Shown here one piece after another: positions 51,208 to 62,004 of a DNA stretch of 64,000 nucleotides. Each line of letters starts with the position of its first letter. Position 1 is the first letter of the stretch. The stretch is from positions 310,001 through 374,000 of the forward strand of contig NZ_CP072934.1 of assembly GCF_024453815.1 (NCBI RefSeq), given 5' to 3'. The translations under genes were made by a program, and so were the position numbers. Under the pieces are notes generated by a model. The model was not told the origin of the DNA. It worked only from the letters and a program-made list of their open reading frames with translations, and ran no database searches. This DNA is from Corynebacterium pseudogenitalium (GTDB lineage Bacteria; Actinomycetota; Actinomycetes; Mycobacteriales; Mycobacteriaceae).

Positions 51208-51456
51208 ATGAGTCTGATAACGAAAACTGCCGAGGGCACCCTTGCCCGCATCCCCGTCGGCGACAGCGCCGTTATCGCGGCGCTTGACACTACCCCTACC
51301 GTCGCGCGTCGCCTGCAGGAGCTTGGTCTTCGCCCAGGCCAGCGCGTGAGCATTATGCAGTCCACGGCTGGTGGTGGCCGCGTGATCAAGGTGGCAACCT
51401 CCCGCTACGCCCTCAGCGCTGACGCGCTGCGTGGCATCAAGGTGAGCGTGGCATAG
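51208..51456 (+). CDS. feoA: FeoA
   Basis: 82 residues, SH3-like small cytosolic partner of FeoB (LARIPVGDSAVIAAL...ARRLQELGLRPGQRVSIMQSTAGGGRVIKV...YALSADALRGIKV). First gene of the ferrous-iron uptake operon, 2 nt before feoB. Confidence 0.94.
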   Translation: MSLITKTAEGTLARIPVGDSAVIAALDTTPTVARRLQELGLRPGQRVSIMQSTAGGGRVIKVATSRYALSADALRGIKVSVA

Positions 51457-51458
51457 CC

Positions 51459-53366
51459 ATGGCCGATTTCACCCAGGTTCCGTCGTGTTGCGGGCCGCAC
51501 GCAGATACCGCCGTCAAGGGCGAGCCCACCATCGCGCTGATCGGAGCTCCGAACGCCGGCAAGTCCACCTTGTTTAATGCGCTGACTGGCGCGAACGTGA
51601 AGATGGGCAACTGGCCTGGCACCTCCGTGGAGATTTCTCGCGGCGTGTGGGCGGGTTCCTATAACGTGATTGATTTTCCTGGCGCCTACTCGCTGGATCC
51701 GCAGAGCCCTGACGAGGAGCTCACTCGCGAGCTGCTGCTGGAGCGTTGCCCGGCGGAGCGTCCGGATGCGGTGGTGGTCGTCGTTGATGCGGCGAACCTT
51801 GCGCGTGGTTTGTATATGGTGGCGCAGCTCGCGGAGACGCCGTACCGCATCGTGGTTGCGTTGACCAAGATGGATGTGGCCCGCGCGGAGGGCATTGCGG
51901 TGGATGCGGCGGCGCTGCAGAACGCGCTTGGGTTGCCCGTGGTCGCGGTCGATCCGCGTAAGAGGGATGTGCGCGGTCTGCGCGAAGTTATCGACGCCCA
52001 GCTCGTCGAACCAGCGGTCACCCTGCGCCCAGTGGCTACCACTGACGACTTCGAGCTTGCCGACGCCCGCTTCGCCTGGGTCGACGCCGCCGTCGAGCGC
52101 GCCGCGAGCGACACCGGCCACCAGCAGACTTTCACCGAGCGCCTGGACCGTTTCGCGCTGCACCCGGTGATCGGCCCGCTGATGTTCCTGGTGGCGATGT
52201 GGATGGTCTTCGAGATCACCACCACGGTGGCGAAGCCGTTGCAGGATGGCCTGGAGGGCTTTTTTGGCGGCCCAGTTTCTGACGCGGCGCTCGCGGTGCT
52301 GCCGGATATTGGCTGGCTACGCGGCCTGGTCGTCGATGGTCTGATTAACGGCGTGGGCATGGTGCTCACGTTCGCTCCGCTGATGGCGCTGATGTTCCTG
52401 TGCCTCGCCGTGCTTGAGGATTCTGGTTATATGGCGCGCGCGGCGGTCGTCGCGGACCGTGTGATGCGCGCGATGGGCTTGCCGGGTAAGGCGTTCATCC
52501 CGCTCATTGTTGGTTTCGGTTGTAACGTGCCGGCGATTTCGGCGACGCGCGTGATGGGGGATCCGCGTCACCGCTTGATGACGGCCCTCTTGGTGCCGTT
52601 CACGTCCTGCAGTGCGCGGTTGACGGTGTACGTCATGCTGGCTGCGACGTTCTTCCCGGACCACGCGGGCACCGTCGTCTTCGCGATGTATGTCATTTCT
52701 ATCCTGCTTGTCGTGCTGACGGGCTTGGCGCTTCGTAAGGCGCTGTGGTCCATGATGGGCACCGAGCCGCTGGTCATTGACCTGCCGGTGTACCAGCTGC
52801 CGGGCGCGCGCCTGGCGCTGTCGGTGATGTGGGCTCGCCTGCGCGGCTTCCTGGAGACTGCCGGCAAGATCATCGTCGCAACTGTCGTCGTGGTGTGGGC
52901 GCTGCAGTCCACCCCGGTGACTTCCGAAGCAGAGTTCGGCGAGGTGGCCCCGCAGGAGTCGGTGTACGGCACCGTCTCTGACGCGATCGCGCCGGTCTTC
53001 GCGCCGGCTGGCTTCAACTCCTGGTCCCTGGCTGGCCCGCTCATCACCGGCTTCGTGGCCAAGGAGGCCGTCATTTCGAGCTGGGCGCAGACCTACGCAC
53101 TGGAGGAGCCTGAGGAGGGCGATGGCAACTCGCCACTGAGCCAGGCGATCCGTGAAGACTTCAACCAGGCCTCGGGCGGGCATGCCGTGGCAGCAGTGTG
53201 GGCGTACATGCTCTTCCTGCTGGCGTACACCCCGTGCGTGGCCACGCTTGCTGCGCAGCGTCGGGAGATCGGCCTGAAGTGGACGCTGTTCGGCGTCGCA
53301 CTGCAGATGGTGATGGCGTGGGGCCTGGCCGTCGGCGCGTTCCAGCTGTTGAAGGTGTTCTTCTGA
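51459..53366 (+). CDS. feoB: Ferrous iron transporter FeoB
   Basis: 635 residues. N-terminal G domain: G1 GAPNAGKS, G3 DFPGAYSL, G4 TKMD. The C-terminal membrane part has gate motifs, including FGCNVPAISATR and TSCSARLTVYV, with about eight helices. GTP-dependent Fe2+ uptake. Confidence 0.96.
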   Translation: MADFTQVPSCCGPHADTAVKGEPTIALIGAPNAGKSTLFNALTGANVKMGNWPGTSVEISRGVWAGSYNVIDFPGAYSLDPQSPDEELTRELLLERCPAERPDAVVVVVDAANLARGLYMVAQLAETPYRIVVALTKMDVARAEGIAVDAAALQNALGLPVVAVDPRKRDVRGLREVIDAQLVEPAVTLRPVATTDDFELADARFAWVDAAVERAASDTGHQQTFTERLDRFALHPVIGPLMFLVAMWMVFEITTTVAKPLQDGLEGFFGGPVSDAALAVLPDIGWLRGLVVDGLINGVGMVLTFAPLMALMFLCLAVLEDSGYMARAAVVADRVMRAMGLPGKAFIPLIVGFGCNVPAISATRVMGDPRHRLMTALLVPFTSCSARLTVYVMLAATFFPDHAGTVVFAMYVISILLVVLTGLALRKALWSMMGTEPLVIDLPVYQLPGARLALSVMWARLRGFLETAGKIIVATVVVVWALQSTPVTSEAEFGEVAPQESVYGTVSDAIAPVFAPAGFNSWSLAGPLITGFVAKEAVISSWAQTYALEEPEEGDGNSPLSQAIREDFNQASGGHAVAAVWAYMLFLLAYTPCVATLAAQRREIGLKWTLFGVALQMVMAWGLAVGAFQLLKVFF

Positions 53367-53617
53367 TGAGCGGCGGACCGATGTCGGCGGTGCTCGGCGC
53401 GCTGCGCGAAGGCTGCGTGAGCCGCGAGGAAATTGCGCGCTGCACCAACCTGTCACCCATGACTATCGACGCCGTCATGGCCCACCTCGAGGCCACCGGC
53501 GAAGTGCAGCGCCGCGCCCTCAACGACTCCTGCGCAGGCGGCTGCGGTGGCTGTTCCTCGCGGGGTGCGTGCTCGATCCAGCAGGGGCCCGTCGCGCTGG
53601 TGCTCGGCCGGCGCTAG
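53366..53617 (+). CDS. FeoC-like winged-helix protein with Cys cluster
   Basis: 83 residues starting one base inside the feoB stop (TGATG). A winged-helix-like N-terminus (ALREGCVSREEIARCTNLSPMTIDAVMAHLEATGEV) is followed by a Cys-rich loop CAGGCGGCSSRGAC, four Cys in the FeoC pattern for an iron-sulfur cluster. Confidence 0.82.
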   Translation: MSGGPMSAVLGALREGCVSREEIARCTNLSPMTIDAVMAHLEATGEVQRRALNDSCAGGCGGCSSRGACSIQQGPVALVLGRR

Positions 53618-53626
53618 CCTGGCCCT

Positions 53627-54586
53627 ATGCCTTCTTTATTGCCTTCCGTTGACGAGATCCTTGAGCGCTCCCACGTTGTAGCCCTGCCCATGGTAGTGAA
53701 GTTCCGCGGGATCACCACCCGTGAGGCCCTGCTTATCGACGGCCCCTCCGGCTGGGGCGAGTTTTCTCCCTTTGTGGAGTACGGCCCTGAGGAGTCCGCG
53801 CAGTGGCTGCGCTCCGGTTTGGAGGCCGCGTTCGATGGTCTGCCGGAGGCTTCCGGCCCGGTGCCGGTGAACGGCACGGTGCCCGCGGTGGACGCCGCCC
53901 AGGTGGAGGAGGTGTTGGAGCGTTTCCCGGGGATCGGGACGTTCAAGATTAAGGTGGCCGAGGCTGGCCAGACGCTCGCCGACGATGTTGCGCGCGTCGA
54001 GCGGGTGCGCGAGCTGCGTCCCGACGCGACCCTGCGCGTGGACGCGAACCGGGGGTGGAGCGTCGAGGAGGCGGTGCGCGCCGCCGACGCGTTGGGGGAG
54101 CTGGAGTACATCGAGCAGCCCTGCGGGAGCGCGGAGGAGCTCGCGGAGGTGCGTGCGCGGGTGCGTACGCCGATCGCGGCGGACGAATCGATACGCCGGG
54201 CCGCTGACCCGCTGCGTGTCGCCGAGCTGGGTGCGGCGGATGTTGCCGTGTTGAAGGTTGCGCCGCTCGGGGGAGTGCGCCGCCTGCTGGCGCTGAAGCG
54301 GGACCTGGGGATGGATGTGACGGTGGCCAGCGCCCTGGACACCGCGGTGGGGATGTACGCGGGGCTGGTAGCGGCGCAGTGCGCGGATTCGCGTGCAGCG
54401 GGATTGGCTACGCAGCGGCTGTTCGTAGAGGACGTCGCGAAGCCGCGGCCGCTTGTAGACGGCTGCCTCGAAGCCACCCCTGTTACCCCCGATCCGGCGC
54501 GTCTGCACGAGTTGCGGGCTCCCGCGGAACGTCGCGACTGGTGGTTTCAGCGCGTTCGGGACTGCATGGACACCATGCGGGGGTAA
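53627..54586 (+). CDS. menC: o-Succinylbenzoate synthase MenC
   Basis: 319 residues of the enolase superfamily. Catalytic Lys in FKIKVAE, metal ligands in LRVDANRGWS, EYIEQPC and IAADES, and the second Lys in AVLKVAPLGGV. Dehydrates SHCHC to o-succinylbenzoate. It begins 9 bp after feoC, so some read-through from the feo operon is plausible. Confidence 0.94.
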   Translation: MPSLLPSVDEILERSHVVALPMVVKFRGITTREALLIDGPSGWGEFSPFVEYGPEESAQWLRSGLEAAFDGLPEASGPVPVNGTVPAVDAAQVEEVLERFPGIGTFKIKVAEAGQTLADDVARVERVRELRPDATLRVDANRGWSVEEAVRAADALGELEYIEQPCGSAEELAEVRARVRTPIAADESIRRAADPLRVAELGAADVAVLKVAPLGGVRRLLALKRDLGMDVTVASALDTAVGMYAGLVAAQCADSRAAGLATQRLFVEDVAKPRPLVDGCLEATPVTPDPARLHELRAPAERRDWWFQRVRDCMDTMRG

Positions 54587-54732
54587 AAACGTGCCCGGGC
54601 GGGGGTGGAAATGTTTGATTAATCTGTGCATTCTTGCGACATTTGATGTGTGAGGGCGTAACGTCTCCCACGCGAGGGTGTGAAAGATCACCTTTTTAGC
54701 TGTTGTGTGAATCCTGTTCGAAAGGATCGAAA

Positions 54733-56313
54733 ATGTCGACTCCCGTGATGCACGAATCGTCCGCGCTCTCCGACGGCGAGCTTGCCAAGTCGCCCGAACC
54801 GGGTGAGTGGCGTCGCCAACTCATTGGTTTGATCGCAGGTGTGCTGCTTGCGCTGCTGGTGTACTACATCTTCCCGGGCAGCGCTGCCGAAACAGTGCAG
54901 CAGTCCTCGGGCGCCGACCCTGAAACGACCTACGACGCCGACGTAATGCGCGTCGTCGCCGCTACCACCGTGCTCATGGCGGCGTGGTGGATGACGGAGG
55001 CGATCCCGCTGGCGGCAACCGCCTTGCTACCGATAGCGATCTTCCCGGTGATGGGCGTGGCAAAGTTCAGCGCGGTCTCCGGGCCGTACGCGTCGTCCAC
55101 GATTTTCCTCTTCATGGGTGGCTTCCTGATGGCCCTCGGGTTGCAGCGTTGGAATCTGCACCGCAGGCTCGCGCTGGTGGTCGTGCGCATTGTGGGTACC
55201 AGCCCGAAGCGCATCATCTTGGGCTTCATGCTGGCCACTGGCTTCATGTCCATGTGGGTATCCAACACCGCGACCGCGGTGGTCATGCTCCCGATTGGTG
55301 TTTCCGTGTTGACCCTGACCGCTGACTCCGTTGGCGGCATGCAGAACCAGAAGAAGTTCGCTACCTCGCTCATGCTGGCAATCGCGTACTCCGCGTCGAC
55401 TGGCTCGCTCGGCACTCTGATCGGTACCCCGCCGAACGCCCTGCTGGCTGGCTACATGAAGGAAGCACACGACATCACGATCGGCTTCGGCCAGTGGATG
55501 CTCGTCGGTATGCCGATGGCGATCCTGCTGACCGTGATCGCCTGGTTTGTCCTGATTAACGTGTTCAAGCCTGAGATCGACCGGATCCCCGGTGGCAAGG
55601 AGCTCATCGATGAGGAGTACCGCAAGCTGGGCGCATGGACCTTCCCGCAGGTGGCCGTCGGCATCATCTTCCTGATCGCGGCACTCGCTTGGATCTTCAT
55701 CCCGCTTGGTATCAAGCAGTTCGGTTGGGAGTTCCCGTACAACGACGCCATCGTCGGCATCATTGCCGGCCTGCTGATGTTCATCGTGCCGGGCACGAAG
55801 GAAGGCAAGCGCCTGATGGACTGGGAGACCGCGAACGAGATGCCGTGGGACGTCCTGCTGCTGTTCGGTGGTGGCCTGTCCCTGTCCGCGATGTTCACCT
55901 CCACCGGCCTGTCCCTCTGGATCGGTGAAGCCGCAAAGGGCCTCGCTGTGCTGCCGACGATCCTGCTCATCATGGCTGTCGCCGCACTGGTGCTGGGCCT
56001 GACCGAGCTGACCTCGAACACGGCGACCGCCGCCACCTTCCTCCCGATCATGGGCGGTGTCGCGGTTGGTATCGGCCTGACCGAGGCGACCGAGATGAAC
56101 ATCTTGCTGCTGGCCATCCCGGTGGCGCTGTCCGCAACCTGTGCGTTCATGCTCCCGGTGGCAACGCCGCCGAACGCGATCGCGTACTCCTCGGGCTACG
56201 TCACTATGAGCGAGATGCTCAAGGGCGGCCTGTGGCTGAACATCATCTCCCTCGGCCTGATCACCGTGGTGACCTACTTCCTGGCGGTGCCGGTGTTTGG
56301 TTTGGTGCTCTAG
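54733..56313 (+). CDS. DASS-family (SLC13-like) carboxylate transporter
   Basis: 526 residues from ATG 54733, after GAAAGGATCGAAA. About 12 helices with the family SNT motifs: MWVSNTATAVVMLPIG and ELTSNTATAATFLPIM, the two Na+/substrate sites. TGSLGTLIGTPPNALL and MLPVATPPNAIAYSSG are also typical. Likely sodium-coupled uptake of dicarboxylates such as succinate or malate. Confidence 0.93.
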   Translation: MSTPVMHESSALSDGELAKSPEPGEWRRQLIGLIAGVLLALLVYYIFPGSAAETVQQSSGADPETTYDADVMRVVAATTVLMAAWWMTEAIPLAATALLPIAIFPVMGVAKFSAVSGPYASSTIFLFMGGFLMALGLQRWNLHRRLALVVVRIVGTSPKRIILGFMLATGFMSMWVSNTATAVVMLPIGVSVLTLTADSVGGMQNQKKFATSLMLAIAYSASTGSLGTLIGTPPNALLAGYMKEAHDITIGFGQWMLVGMPMAILLTVIAWFVLINVFKPEIDRIPGGKELIDEEYRKLGAWTFPQVAVGIIFLIAALAWIFIPLGIKQFGWEFPYNDAIVGIIAGLLMFIVPGTKEGKRLMDWETANEMPWDVLLLFGGGLSLSAMFTSTGLSLWIGEAAKGLAVLPTILLIMAVAALVLGLTELTSNTATAATFLPIMGGVAVGIGLTEATEMNILLLAIPVALSATCAFMLPVATPPNAIAYSSGYVTMSEMLKGGLWLNIISLGLITVVTYFLAVPVFGLVL

Positions 56314-56328
56314 CGGTACGCTAGCAGC

Positions 56329-56766
56329 ATGGATAACCAGCAACGTCCAAAGCAGTACTTCCCGGACCCGGAGCATCAAACGCAGTACTACGAGCCGGAA
56401 GCCTATTACGAACCCCAGTCCTATTACGAGCCGGAGCCGCAGCGCTCCAACGGGCTCGCAATTGGGCTGGGCATTGCCCTTGCTATCGCACTGTGCGCTG
56501 GCACGGTGCTGTTCTTCCTGTGGCGCAGCGCCGCAGCCGAGGCGGACAAGCCGCCGGTGACCTCCACGGTGACCGAGACTGCCGTGTCTACGGAGACGGT
56601 CACGGAGACCACGACGAAGCGGCCGAAGTTGCTGCCGGACCGGGGGCGCGGGGAGAGCGGGGAGACCGTGGCACCGACCGAGCCAGCCGTCGAGGTGCCG
56701 ACCGAGCTTCGCGGCCTTTTCGACGACATCGTCTCCGGTGCAGAGAGCGCCCTGCAAGGACAGTAA
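56329..56766 (+). CDS. Small membrane protein with Tyr/Glu-rich N-terminus
   Basis: 145 residues. The N-terminal 45 residues repeat YYEPE-like units (QYYEPEAYYEPQSYYEPEPQ). A single membrane helix (GLAIGLGIALAIALCAGTVLFFLW) is followed by a Thr/Val/Glu-rich outer region. No known domain. Lies directly before menD. Confidence 0.75.
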   Translation: MDNQQRPKQYFPDPEHQTQYYEPEAYYEPQSYYEPEPQRSNGLAIGLGIALAIALCAGTVLFFLWRSAAAEADKPPVTSTVTETAVSTETVTETTTKRPKLLPDRGRGESGETVAPTEPAVEVPTELRGLFDDIVSGAESALQGQ

Positions 56767-56777
56767 GGTAGGTGGCC

Positions 56778-58394
56778 ATGAACTCGATGGATATTGCCCG
56801 CCAGGTCGCCGAGTCGCTCTCGCAGCACGTCACGGACGTGGTGATGTGCCCAGGTTCGCGCAACTCGCCGCTGGCGTACGCGCTGCTCGCACGCAGGGAC
56901 ATCACCGTCCACATGCGTATCGACGAACGCTCCGCCTCCTTCACCGCCCTCGGCCTGGCGCGCGTGCAGCGCCGCCACGTTGGCGTAGTGATGACGTCCG
57001 GCACCGCGGTTGCCAACACGCTTCCGGCCATGGTGGAGGCGCACATGGCGCACGTGCCGTTGGCCGTTATCAGCGCCGACCGGCCCGAGTGGATGGTCGG
57101 CACTGGGGCCTCCCAGACGATTTGGCAGCAGGGCATCTTCGGCCACTACGCCAAGACGCAGCAGGTCACCAGTGTGGAGGAGGCCCGCGCGCTGGACTTC
57201 GGCGCAGCCCAGGTGCACGTCAACGTGGCCCTGGACACCCCGCTGGTGCCCGACGCCCTGCCGGAGCCGGTGGGGAAGTCGCGCCGGGTTGGTCCGGGTC
57301 GCCTGGCCACGAAGCCCGCGTGGAGTGACCACGGCGCCGTCGACGTCGACCTGACGAAGGACACGCTGGTTATCGCCGGCGACGAGGCCTGGGACGTTCC
57401 CGGGCTGGAGCACGTGCCCACCATCGCGGAGCCCACCGCGCCGACACCGTTCCACCAGGTGCACCCGCTGGCCGCGCGCTTCTTTGCGCAGAGCGAGGTC
57501 TCGATTAGCCACGACGGCGGCGATTTCGCAGCGTCGACGAAGCCGGAGCAGGTCATCGTGGTGGGACACCCGACCCTGCACCGCGACGTGATGGCGTTGC
57601 TCGCCGACCCGGACATCACCGTGATCGGCATTTCGCGCACGGAGACGTTCACGGGCAATCCGCAGCTGCGCGGTTCGCGAGTCAACGCGACCGGCCAGCC
57701 GCGCCAGCAGTGGATCACTATCTGCGAGGCCGCGGGCGGCGTCGGCGCGAACACGGTGCGCGACGCTCTCGCCGACGCCGACTACGGGTTCACCGGCATG
57801 CACGTCGCCGCCGCCGTGTGCGACACCCTCGGGGTCGGGGACACGCTGGTGTTGGGGGCCTCCAACCCGGTCCGGGACGCCTCCTTCGTCGGCATGCCGT
57901 TCGACGGCGTGCCGACCTTCTCCCCGCGCGGCGCCGCGGGCATCGACGGCACGGTCTCCCAGGCAATCGGCATTGCCCTTGCCACGCAGCGCCTGCACCC
58001 GGACGAGATCCGCGCCCCGCGCACCGTCGCGCTCATGGGGGACCTCACCTTCCTCCACGACGCCGGCGGGCTGCTCATCGGGCCCGACGAGCCACGCCCC
58101 GGCAACCTCACCATCGTGGTCGCCAACGACGACGGCGGTGGCATCTTCGAAACGCTCGAGGTCGGGGCGGAGTCCGTCCGGGACGACTTTGAGAAGGCGT
58201 TTGGTACGAGGCACGAAGTGGACGTCGAAAAGCTGGCGGAGGCCTACGGAGCCGACTACCGCCGTGCCGAAACCCTTGCCGAGCTGCACGAGGTGCTGCT
58301 TGAGCTGGAGGCGCAGCCCAGCCCGATCACCGTCGTGGAAGCGCGCACCACACGGGCCACCCGGCGAGCGCTCGCGCAGCGGCTGCAAAAGTGA
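56778..58394 (+). CDS. menD: SEPHCHC synthase MenD
   Basis: 538 residues from ATG 56778, 5 nt after AAGGTAGG; a GTG 6 nt earlier is too close. ThDP-dependent enzyme: N-terminal [16 protein letters not shown] and [21 protein letters not shown] with [12 protein letters not shown] (catalytic Glu). C-terminal cofactor site [14 protein letters not shown]...[15 protein letters not shown]. Condenses isochorismate with 2-oxoglutarate. Confidence 0.96.
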   Translation: MNSMDIARQVAESLSQHVTDVVMCPGSRNSPLAYALLARRDITVHMRIDERSASFTALGLARVQRRHVGVVMTSGTAVANTLPAMVEAHMAHVPLAVISADRPEWMVGTGASQTIWQQGIFGHYAKTQQVTSVEEARALDFGAAQVHVNVALDTPLVPDALPEPVGKSRRVGPGRLATKPAWSDHGAVDVDLTKDTLVIAGDEAWDVPGLEHVPTIAEPTAPTPFHQVHPLAARFFAQSEVSISHDGGDFAASTKPEQVIVVGHPTLHRDVMALLADPDITVIGISRTETFTGNPQLRGSRVNATGQPRQQWITICEAAGGVGANTVRDALADADYGFTGMHVAAAVCDTLGVGDTLVLGASNPVRDASFVGMPFDGVPTFSPRGAAGIDGTVSQAIGIALATQRLHPDEIRAPRTVALMGDLTFLHDAGGLLIGPDEPRPGNLTIVVANDDGGGIFETLEVGAESVRDDFEKAFGTRHEVDVEKLAEAYGADYRRAETLAELHEVLLELEAQPSPITVVEARTTRATRRALAQRLQK

Positions 58395-58819
58395 TCCGCT
58401 GGAAGCGACGCGCCCAGCAGCTCGTGTTGGCGCTGTATACGTGCGCGATGCTCGGCTGCCTCGCGATGGTCGCAGGGCCAGCCATCAACGACTGGCGCAT
58501 CGCCCGCGATCCCGGACGAGGCCTCGCCACCGTGACTGGTGTGAGCAAGATCCGCACCGCCGTGGAGTATCAGGATGACCGCGGGCGCACACATTCGCCG
58601 GCGACCGGTCTGCTGTACCCGACTGGGCTCAGCGAAGGCCAACAGGTGTGGGTGACGTACTCGCGCACCGACCCCGACCTGGTCAAGGTTGAGGGCCGCG
58701 GCTGGACGCTGTCGCTGATCCCTGCGCTGTCCGTCGCCGTGGTGGCAACGCTTGTGGCTGCCGCGGCCTGGAAGGGCGTGGGGCGCTTCGTGCGCGAGGA
58801 CAGCGAGGGGGAGGCGTAG
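58391..58819 (+). CDS. DUF3592-type membrane protein
   Basis: 142 residues from GTG overlapping the menD stop by 4 nt. Two membrane helices flank a beta-rich outer loop ([57 protein letters not shown]). The same gene follows menD in other corynebacteria as I recall. Function unknown. Confidence 0.78.
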   Translation: MIRWKRRAQQLVLALYTCAMLGCLAMVAGPAINDWRIARDPGRGLATVTGVSKIRTAVEYQDDRGRTHSPATGLLYPTGLSEGQQVWVTYSRTDPDLVKVEGRGWTLSLIPALSVAVVATLVAAAAWKGVGRFVREDSEGEA

Positions 58820-58822
58820 CGG

Positions 58823-59944
58823 ATGCGCGTGGCCATCGTTGCCGAGTCCTTCCTGCCGAACGTCAACGGGGTGACCAATTCCGTGTTGCGCGTGCTCGAC
58901 CACCTTCGCGAGTACGGCCACGATGCCCTCGTGATCGCCCCCGGGGCGCGCGAACACCAGGAGGAAATCTCCCACTACCGGGGCTTCCGTGTGGTGCGCG
59001 TGCCCACCGTGCGCGTGCCGATGGTCAACTCGCTGCCCATCGGGGTCCCCACCAGTGCCGTGCGCGCCGCGCTCGCTTCCTTTCAGCCGGATGTGGTGCA
59101 CCTGGCCAGCCCGTTCGTGCTCGGGGCGGCCGGCGCGTTCGCCGCGCGCCAGCTGAAGGTGCCTGCGGTAGCGCTCTATCAAACCGACGTGGCCGGGTTC
59201 GCCACGAAATACCACCTTCCGGCGCTGGCGAAGCTTTCGTGGGACTGGACACGGCGCCTCCACAACGCCTGCCAGCTCACGCTCGCGCCGTCGTCGGCAG
59301 CGGTGGAGCAGCTGCGCAGGCACGGCATCGAGCGCGTCCACACGTGGGGCCGAGGTGTCGACGCCACTCTCTACCACCCCCGCCGCCGCAGCGAGGAGCT
59401 GCGCCGCACTTGGGACCCGAGCGGGCGCAAACGCATCGTCGGGTTCGTCGGCCGCCTCGCCGCCGAGAAGAGCGTGCACCGCCTCGCACCACTCTGTGGC
59501 CGCGAGGACCTGCAAGTGGTGATCGTCGGCGGCGGCCCCGAGGCCGACGAGCTGCGCGCCGTATTGCCGGGCGCGGTGTTCTGCGGCCCGCTCACCGGCG
59601 AGGAGCTCGCCCGCGCCTACGCCAGCTTCGACGTCTTCGTACACCCCGGCGAGTTTGAAACCTTCTGCCAAACCATCCAAGAAGCTCAGGCCAGCGGCGT
59701 GCCCACCATCGCGCCGCGCGCCGGCGGGCCCATCGACCTCATCGCCGAGGGCACCAACGGCCTCCTTCTCGACGTCCCCACGTTCACCACCGAACTGCCC
59801 CACGCCGTCGCGTGGTGCCTCGACGAGATCAGGTGGCAGGACCTTCGGGTCGCGGCCCGCGAGTCCACTTCCGGCAAAACGTGGGAGGCGCTGTGCCGAC
59901 AACTCGTCGAGTATTACGAACAGGCACAGCGCGCGCTACAGTAG
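58823..59944 (+). CDS. mgtA: GT4 mannosyltransferase, MgtA-like
   Basis: 373 residues, GT-B fold. N-terminal VAIVAESFLPNVNGVTNSVLRVLDHLREYGHD; C-terminal nucleotide site IVGFVGRLAAEKSVHRLAPL and HPGEFETFCQTIQEAQASGVPTIAPRAGGPIDLI (the E-x7-E motif). In C. glutamicum the gene next to menD (MgtA) transfers mannose from GDP-mannose to a glucuronosyl-diacylglycerol, feeding lipomannan-like glycolipids; the same role is inferred here from context. Confidence 0.85.
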   Translation: MRVAIVAESFLPNVNGVTNSVLRVLDHLREYGHDALVIAPGAREHQEEISHYRGFRVVRVPTVRVPMVNSLPIGVPTSAVRAALASFQPDVVHLASPFVLGAAGAFAARQLKVPAVALYQTDVAGFATKYHLPALAKLSWDWTRRLHNACQLTLAPSSAAVEQLRRHGIERVHTWGRGVDATLYHPRRRSEELRRTWDPSGRKRIVGFVGRLAAEKSVHRLAPLCGREDLQVVIVGGGPEADELRAVLPGAVFCGPLTGEELARAYASFDVFVHPGEFETFCQTIQEAQASGVPTIAPRAGGPIDLIAEGTNGLLLDVPTFTTELPHAVAWCLDEIRWQDLRVAARESTSGKTWEALCRQLVEYYEQAQRALQ

Positions 59945-59950
59945 AGCGTT

Positions 59951-60643
59951 ATGGCCAAGGCAGATCTGGAGAAGAAGCCCTTCGACGTAGCGGGCATGTT
60001 TGACGGCGTCGGCGAGAAGTACGACATCACCAACACCGTGTTGTCCTTCGGGCTGGACAAGTACTGGCGCAGGCGCGCCCGCGAGCGCCTCAACCTAAAG
60101 CCGGGGGAGAAGGTGCTCGACCTCGCCGCAGGCACCGCCGTGTCCACCGTGGAGTTGGCGAAGTCCGGCGCGTGGGTCGTCGCCTGCGACTTCTCCCAGG
60201 GCATGCTGGCCGCCGGTCGCGACCGCGACGTGCCCAAGGTCGTCGGCGACGCGATGCACCTGCCGTTCGCCGACAACACCTTCGACGCCGTCACCATCTC
60301 CTACGGCCTGCGCAACGTCTACGACTTCGAGGCGGGCCTGCGCGAAATGGCGCGCGTGACCAAGCCCGGCGGGCGCCTTCTGGTCAACGAATTTTCGACG
60401 CCCATCGTCCCCGGCTTCCGCACCCTGTACAAGCAGTACCTGCCGGTGGCGCTGCCGCTGCTGGCGAAGGTGTTCTCCTCCAACGCGGAGGCCTACGAGT
60501 ACCTCGCCGAGTCCATCCGGGCGTGGCCACACCAAGAAGAGCTGGCCGCCGCCATCAACCACAACGGGTGGGCAGGCGCCGGTTGGCAGGACCTCTCGCT
60601 CGGCATTGTGGCGCTGCACAGCGCCGTGAAACCTACAAAGTAG
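59951..60643 (+). CDS. menG: Demethylmenaquinone methyltransferase MenG/UbiE
   Basis: 230 residues. SAM motif [20 protein letters not shown]; UbiE signatures [18 protein letters not shown] and [43 protein letters not shown]. Final methylation in menaquinone synthesis. Its 3' end overlaps that of the convergent menJ-like gene by 11 nt. Confidence 0.95.
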   Translation: MAKADLEKKPFDVAGMFDGVGEKYDITNTVLSFGLDKYWRRRARERLNLKPGEKVLDLAAGTAVSTVELAKSGAWVVACDFSQGMLAAGRDRDVPKVVGDAMHLPFADNTFDAVTISYGLRNVYDFEAGLREMARVTKPGGRLLVNEFSTPIVPGFRTLYKQYLPVALPLLAKVFSSNAEAYEYLAESIRAWPHQEELAAAINHNGWAGAGWQDLSLGIVALHSAVKPTK

Positions 60644-61859
60644 CGTCCCACAGCGGCGCGTTCACCGGCACCGCGCGCCCGGCCGCGCGCCACGCACGCG
60701 AAATCAGGTCCGTGTCTTCTTCGGTGACCAGGTTGCCCATCAGGCGTGCCGCCGCCGGCATCAGGTGGCGTCCTGCCACCCCGCGCAGCGCCAGCGGGCC
60801 CGCCACCGGCAAGAACTGCGGGTAGGTAAGCAGGCGGGCCGCCGTGCGCGCCAGCGCGAACGCCTGGCCGTAGGCCTCCCGCAGGATGAGCGGCCACGCC
60901 AGCGTGCAGTCCTTGCCCTCCTGCAGCAGTTCCACCGCCATGACGGCGGTTTCCATGCCGTAGTCGATACCCTCGCCGTTGAGCGGGTTCACGCACGCCG
61001 CCGCATCCCCGATGAGCACCCAGTTCGGACCCGCCACGTTCGAGACTGCCCCGCCCATCGGGAGCAGGGCGCTGGTGACCTGCTGCGGCTCGCCCAAGGC
61101 CCAGGTGTCACGCTGCTGGTCCGCGTACTGGTGCAGCAGCTTCTTCGTGTTCACACGCGCCGGGCGGGCGTCCGTGGACAAGGCGCCGCAGCCAAGGTTC
61201 ACCGTGCCGTCGCCGAGCGGGAAGATCCAGCCGTAGCCGGGCTGGATGGTGCCGGTGTCGTCGCGAAGCTCCACGTGCGAGTGCATCCACGGCTCCCCGG
61301 ACATGGGGGAGGTGCAGTAGGAACGCGCCGCGATACCGAAGACCTCGCCCTTGTGCCACGTACGGCCCAACAGCTTGCCGAACGTCGAACGAACCCCATC
61401 CGCCACGATCACCCAGCGGGTGCGCACCTCGCCGCGCGCGGTGTGCACGGACTCGATCAGGCCGTCCGCTCCGAACGCCACGTCCGTTGCTGGGCAGTCC
61501 TGCCACACAGTGGCACCCGCGGCCTCAGCCTCCGCGACCAGCGCGGCATCGAAGGTTGCGCGCGGGCTCGCGGAGCCCTCCGTGCCGTAGACCCCGTCCG
61601 GCCACGGCGCCGTCACATCGCCCCCGTACCCGTGCAGTCGAAGGCCCTTGTTGCGGTAGGCGGGCAGCACGTGCTCCAGGCCCAGGCGGCGCAGCGTATG
61701 CACGGCGCGTGGGGTCAGGCCGTCGCCGCAGGTTTTGTCGCGGCCAGGCGAAGCGGCGTCGAGAAGCAGGGTAGAAAACCCAGCTCTCTGGGCGGCAATG
61801 GCCGCCGTGGCCCCCGACGGGCCCGCGCCCACAACTACGCAATCAACAAACTCAGTCAC
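60633..61859 (-). CDS. FAD-dependent geranylgeranyl-reductase-family protein (menaquinone reductase MenJ-like)
   Basis: 408 residues from GTG 61859 ([23 protein letters not shown], dinucleotide-binding GxGxxG). Later motifs are [31 protein letters not shown] and [25 protein letters not shown]. The mycobacterial homologue MenJ reduces one isoprene of menaquinone. Position between menG and the prenyl synthase supports this here. Confidence 0.87.
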   Translation of the reverse strand: MTEFVDCVVVGAGPSGATAAIAAQRAGFSTLLLDAASPGRDKTCGDGLTPRAVHTLRRLGLEHVLPAYRNKGLRLHGYGGDVTAPWPDGVYGTEGSASPRATFDAALVAEAEAAGATVWQDCPATDVAFGADGLIESVHTARGEVRTRWVIVADGVRSTFGKLLGRTWHKGEVFGIAARSYCTSPMSGEPWMHSHVELRDDTGTIQPGYGWIFPLGDGTVNLGCGALSTDARPARVNTKKLLHQYADQQRDTWALGEPQQVTSALLPMGGAVSNVAGPNWVLIGDAAACVNPLNGEGIDYGMETAVMAVELLQEGKDCTLAWPLILREAYGQAFALARTAARLLTYPQFLPVAGPLALRGVAGRHLMPAAARLMGNLVTEEDTDLISRAWRAAGRAVPVNAPLWDATL

Positions 61860-62004
61860 GAGTCCACATTGTGCCAGATAGCGCAGGCACACCCCATTAC
61901 TGCAAAAAATGGAGGGTGTGGACTACGGTTAGTGATGTTAACCGCGCGCAGCACATGCCCCGGGCATGGCGCAATGAGTACTTTAACCTGCAAGGACATC
62001 ATCG

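Noticed and set aside
54685..54700. TGTGAAAGATCACC as a GlxR/CRP site before the carboxylate transporter
   Set aside because: The half-sites are 4 bp apart rather than the 6 expected for TGTGA-N6-TCACA, so the match is weak.
55027..56757. 576-codon minus-strand frame opposite the DASS transporter
   Set aside because: The transporter frame has conserved SNT motifs; the opposite frame is a low-complexity His/Arg/Gln shadow.
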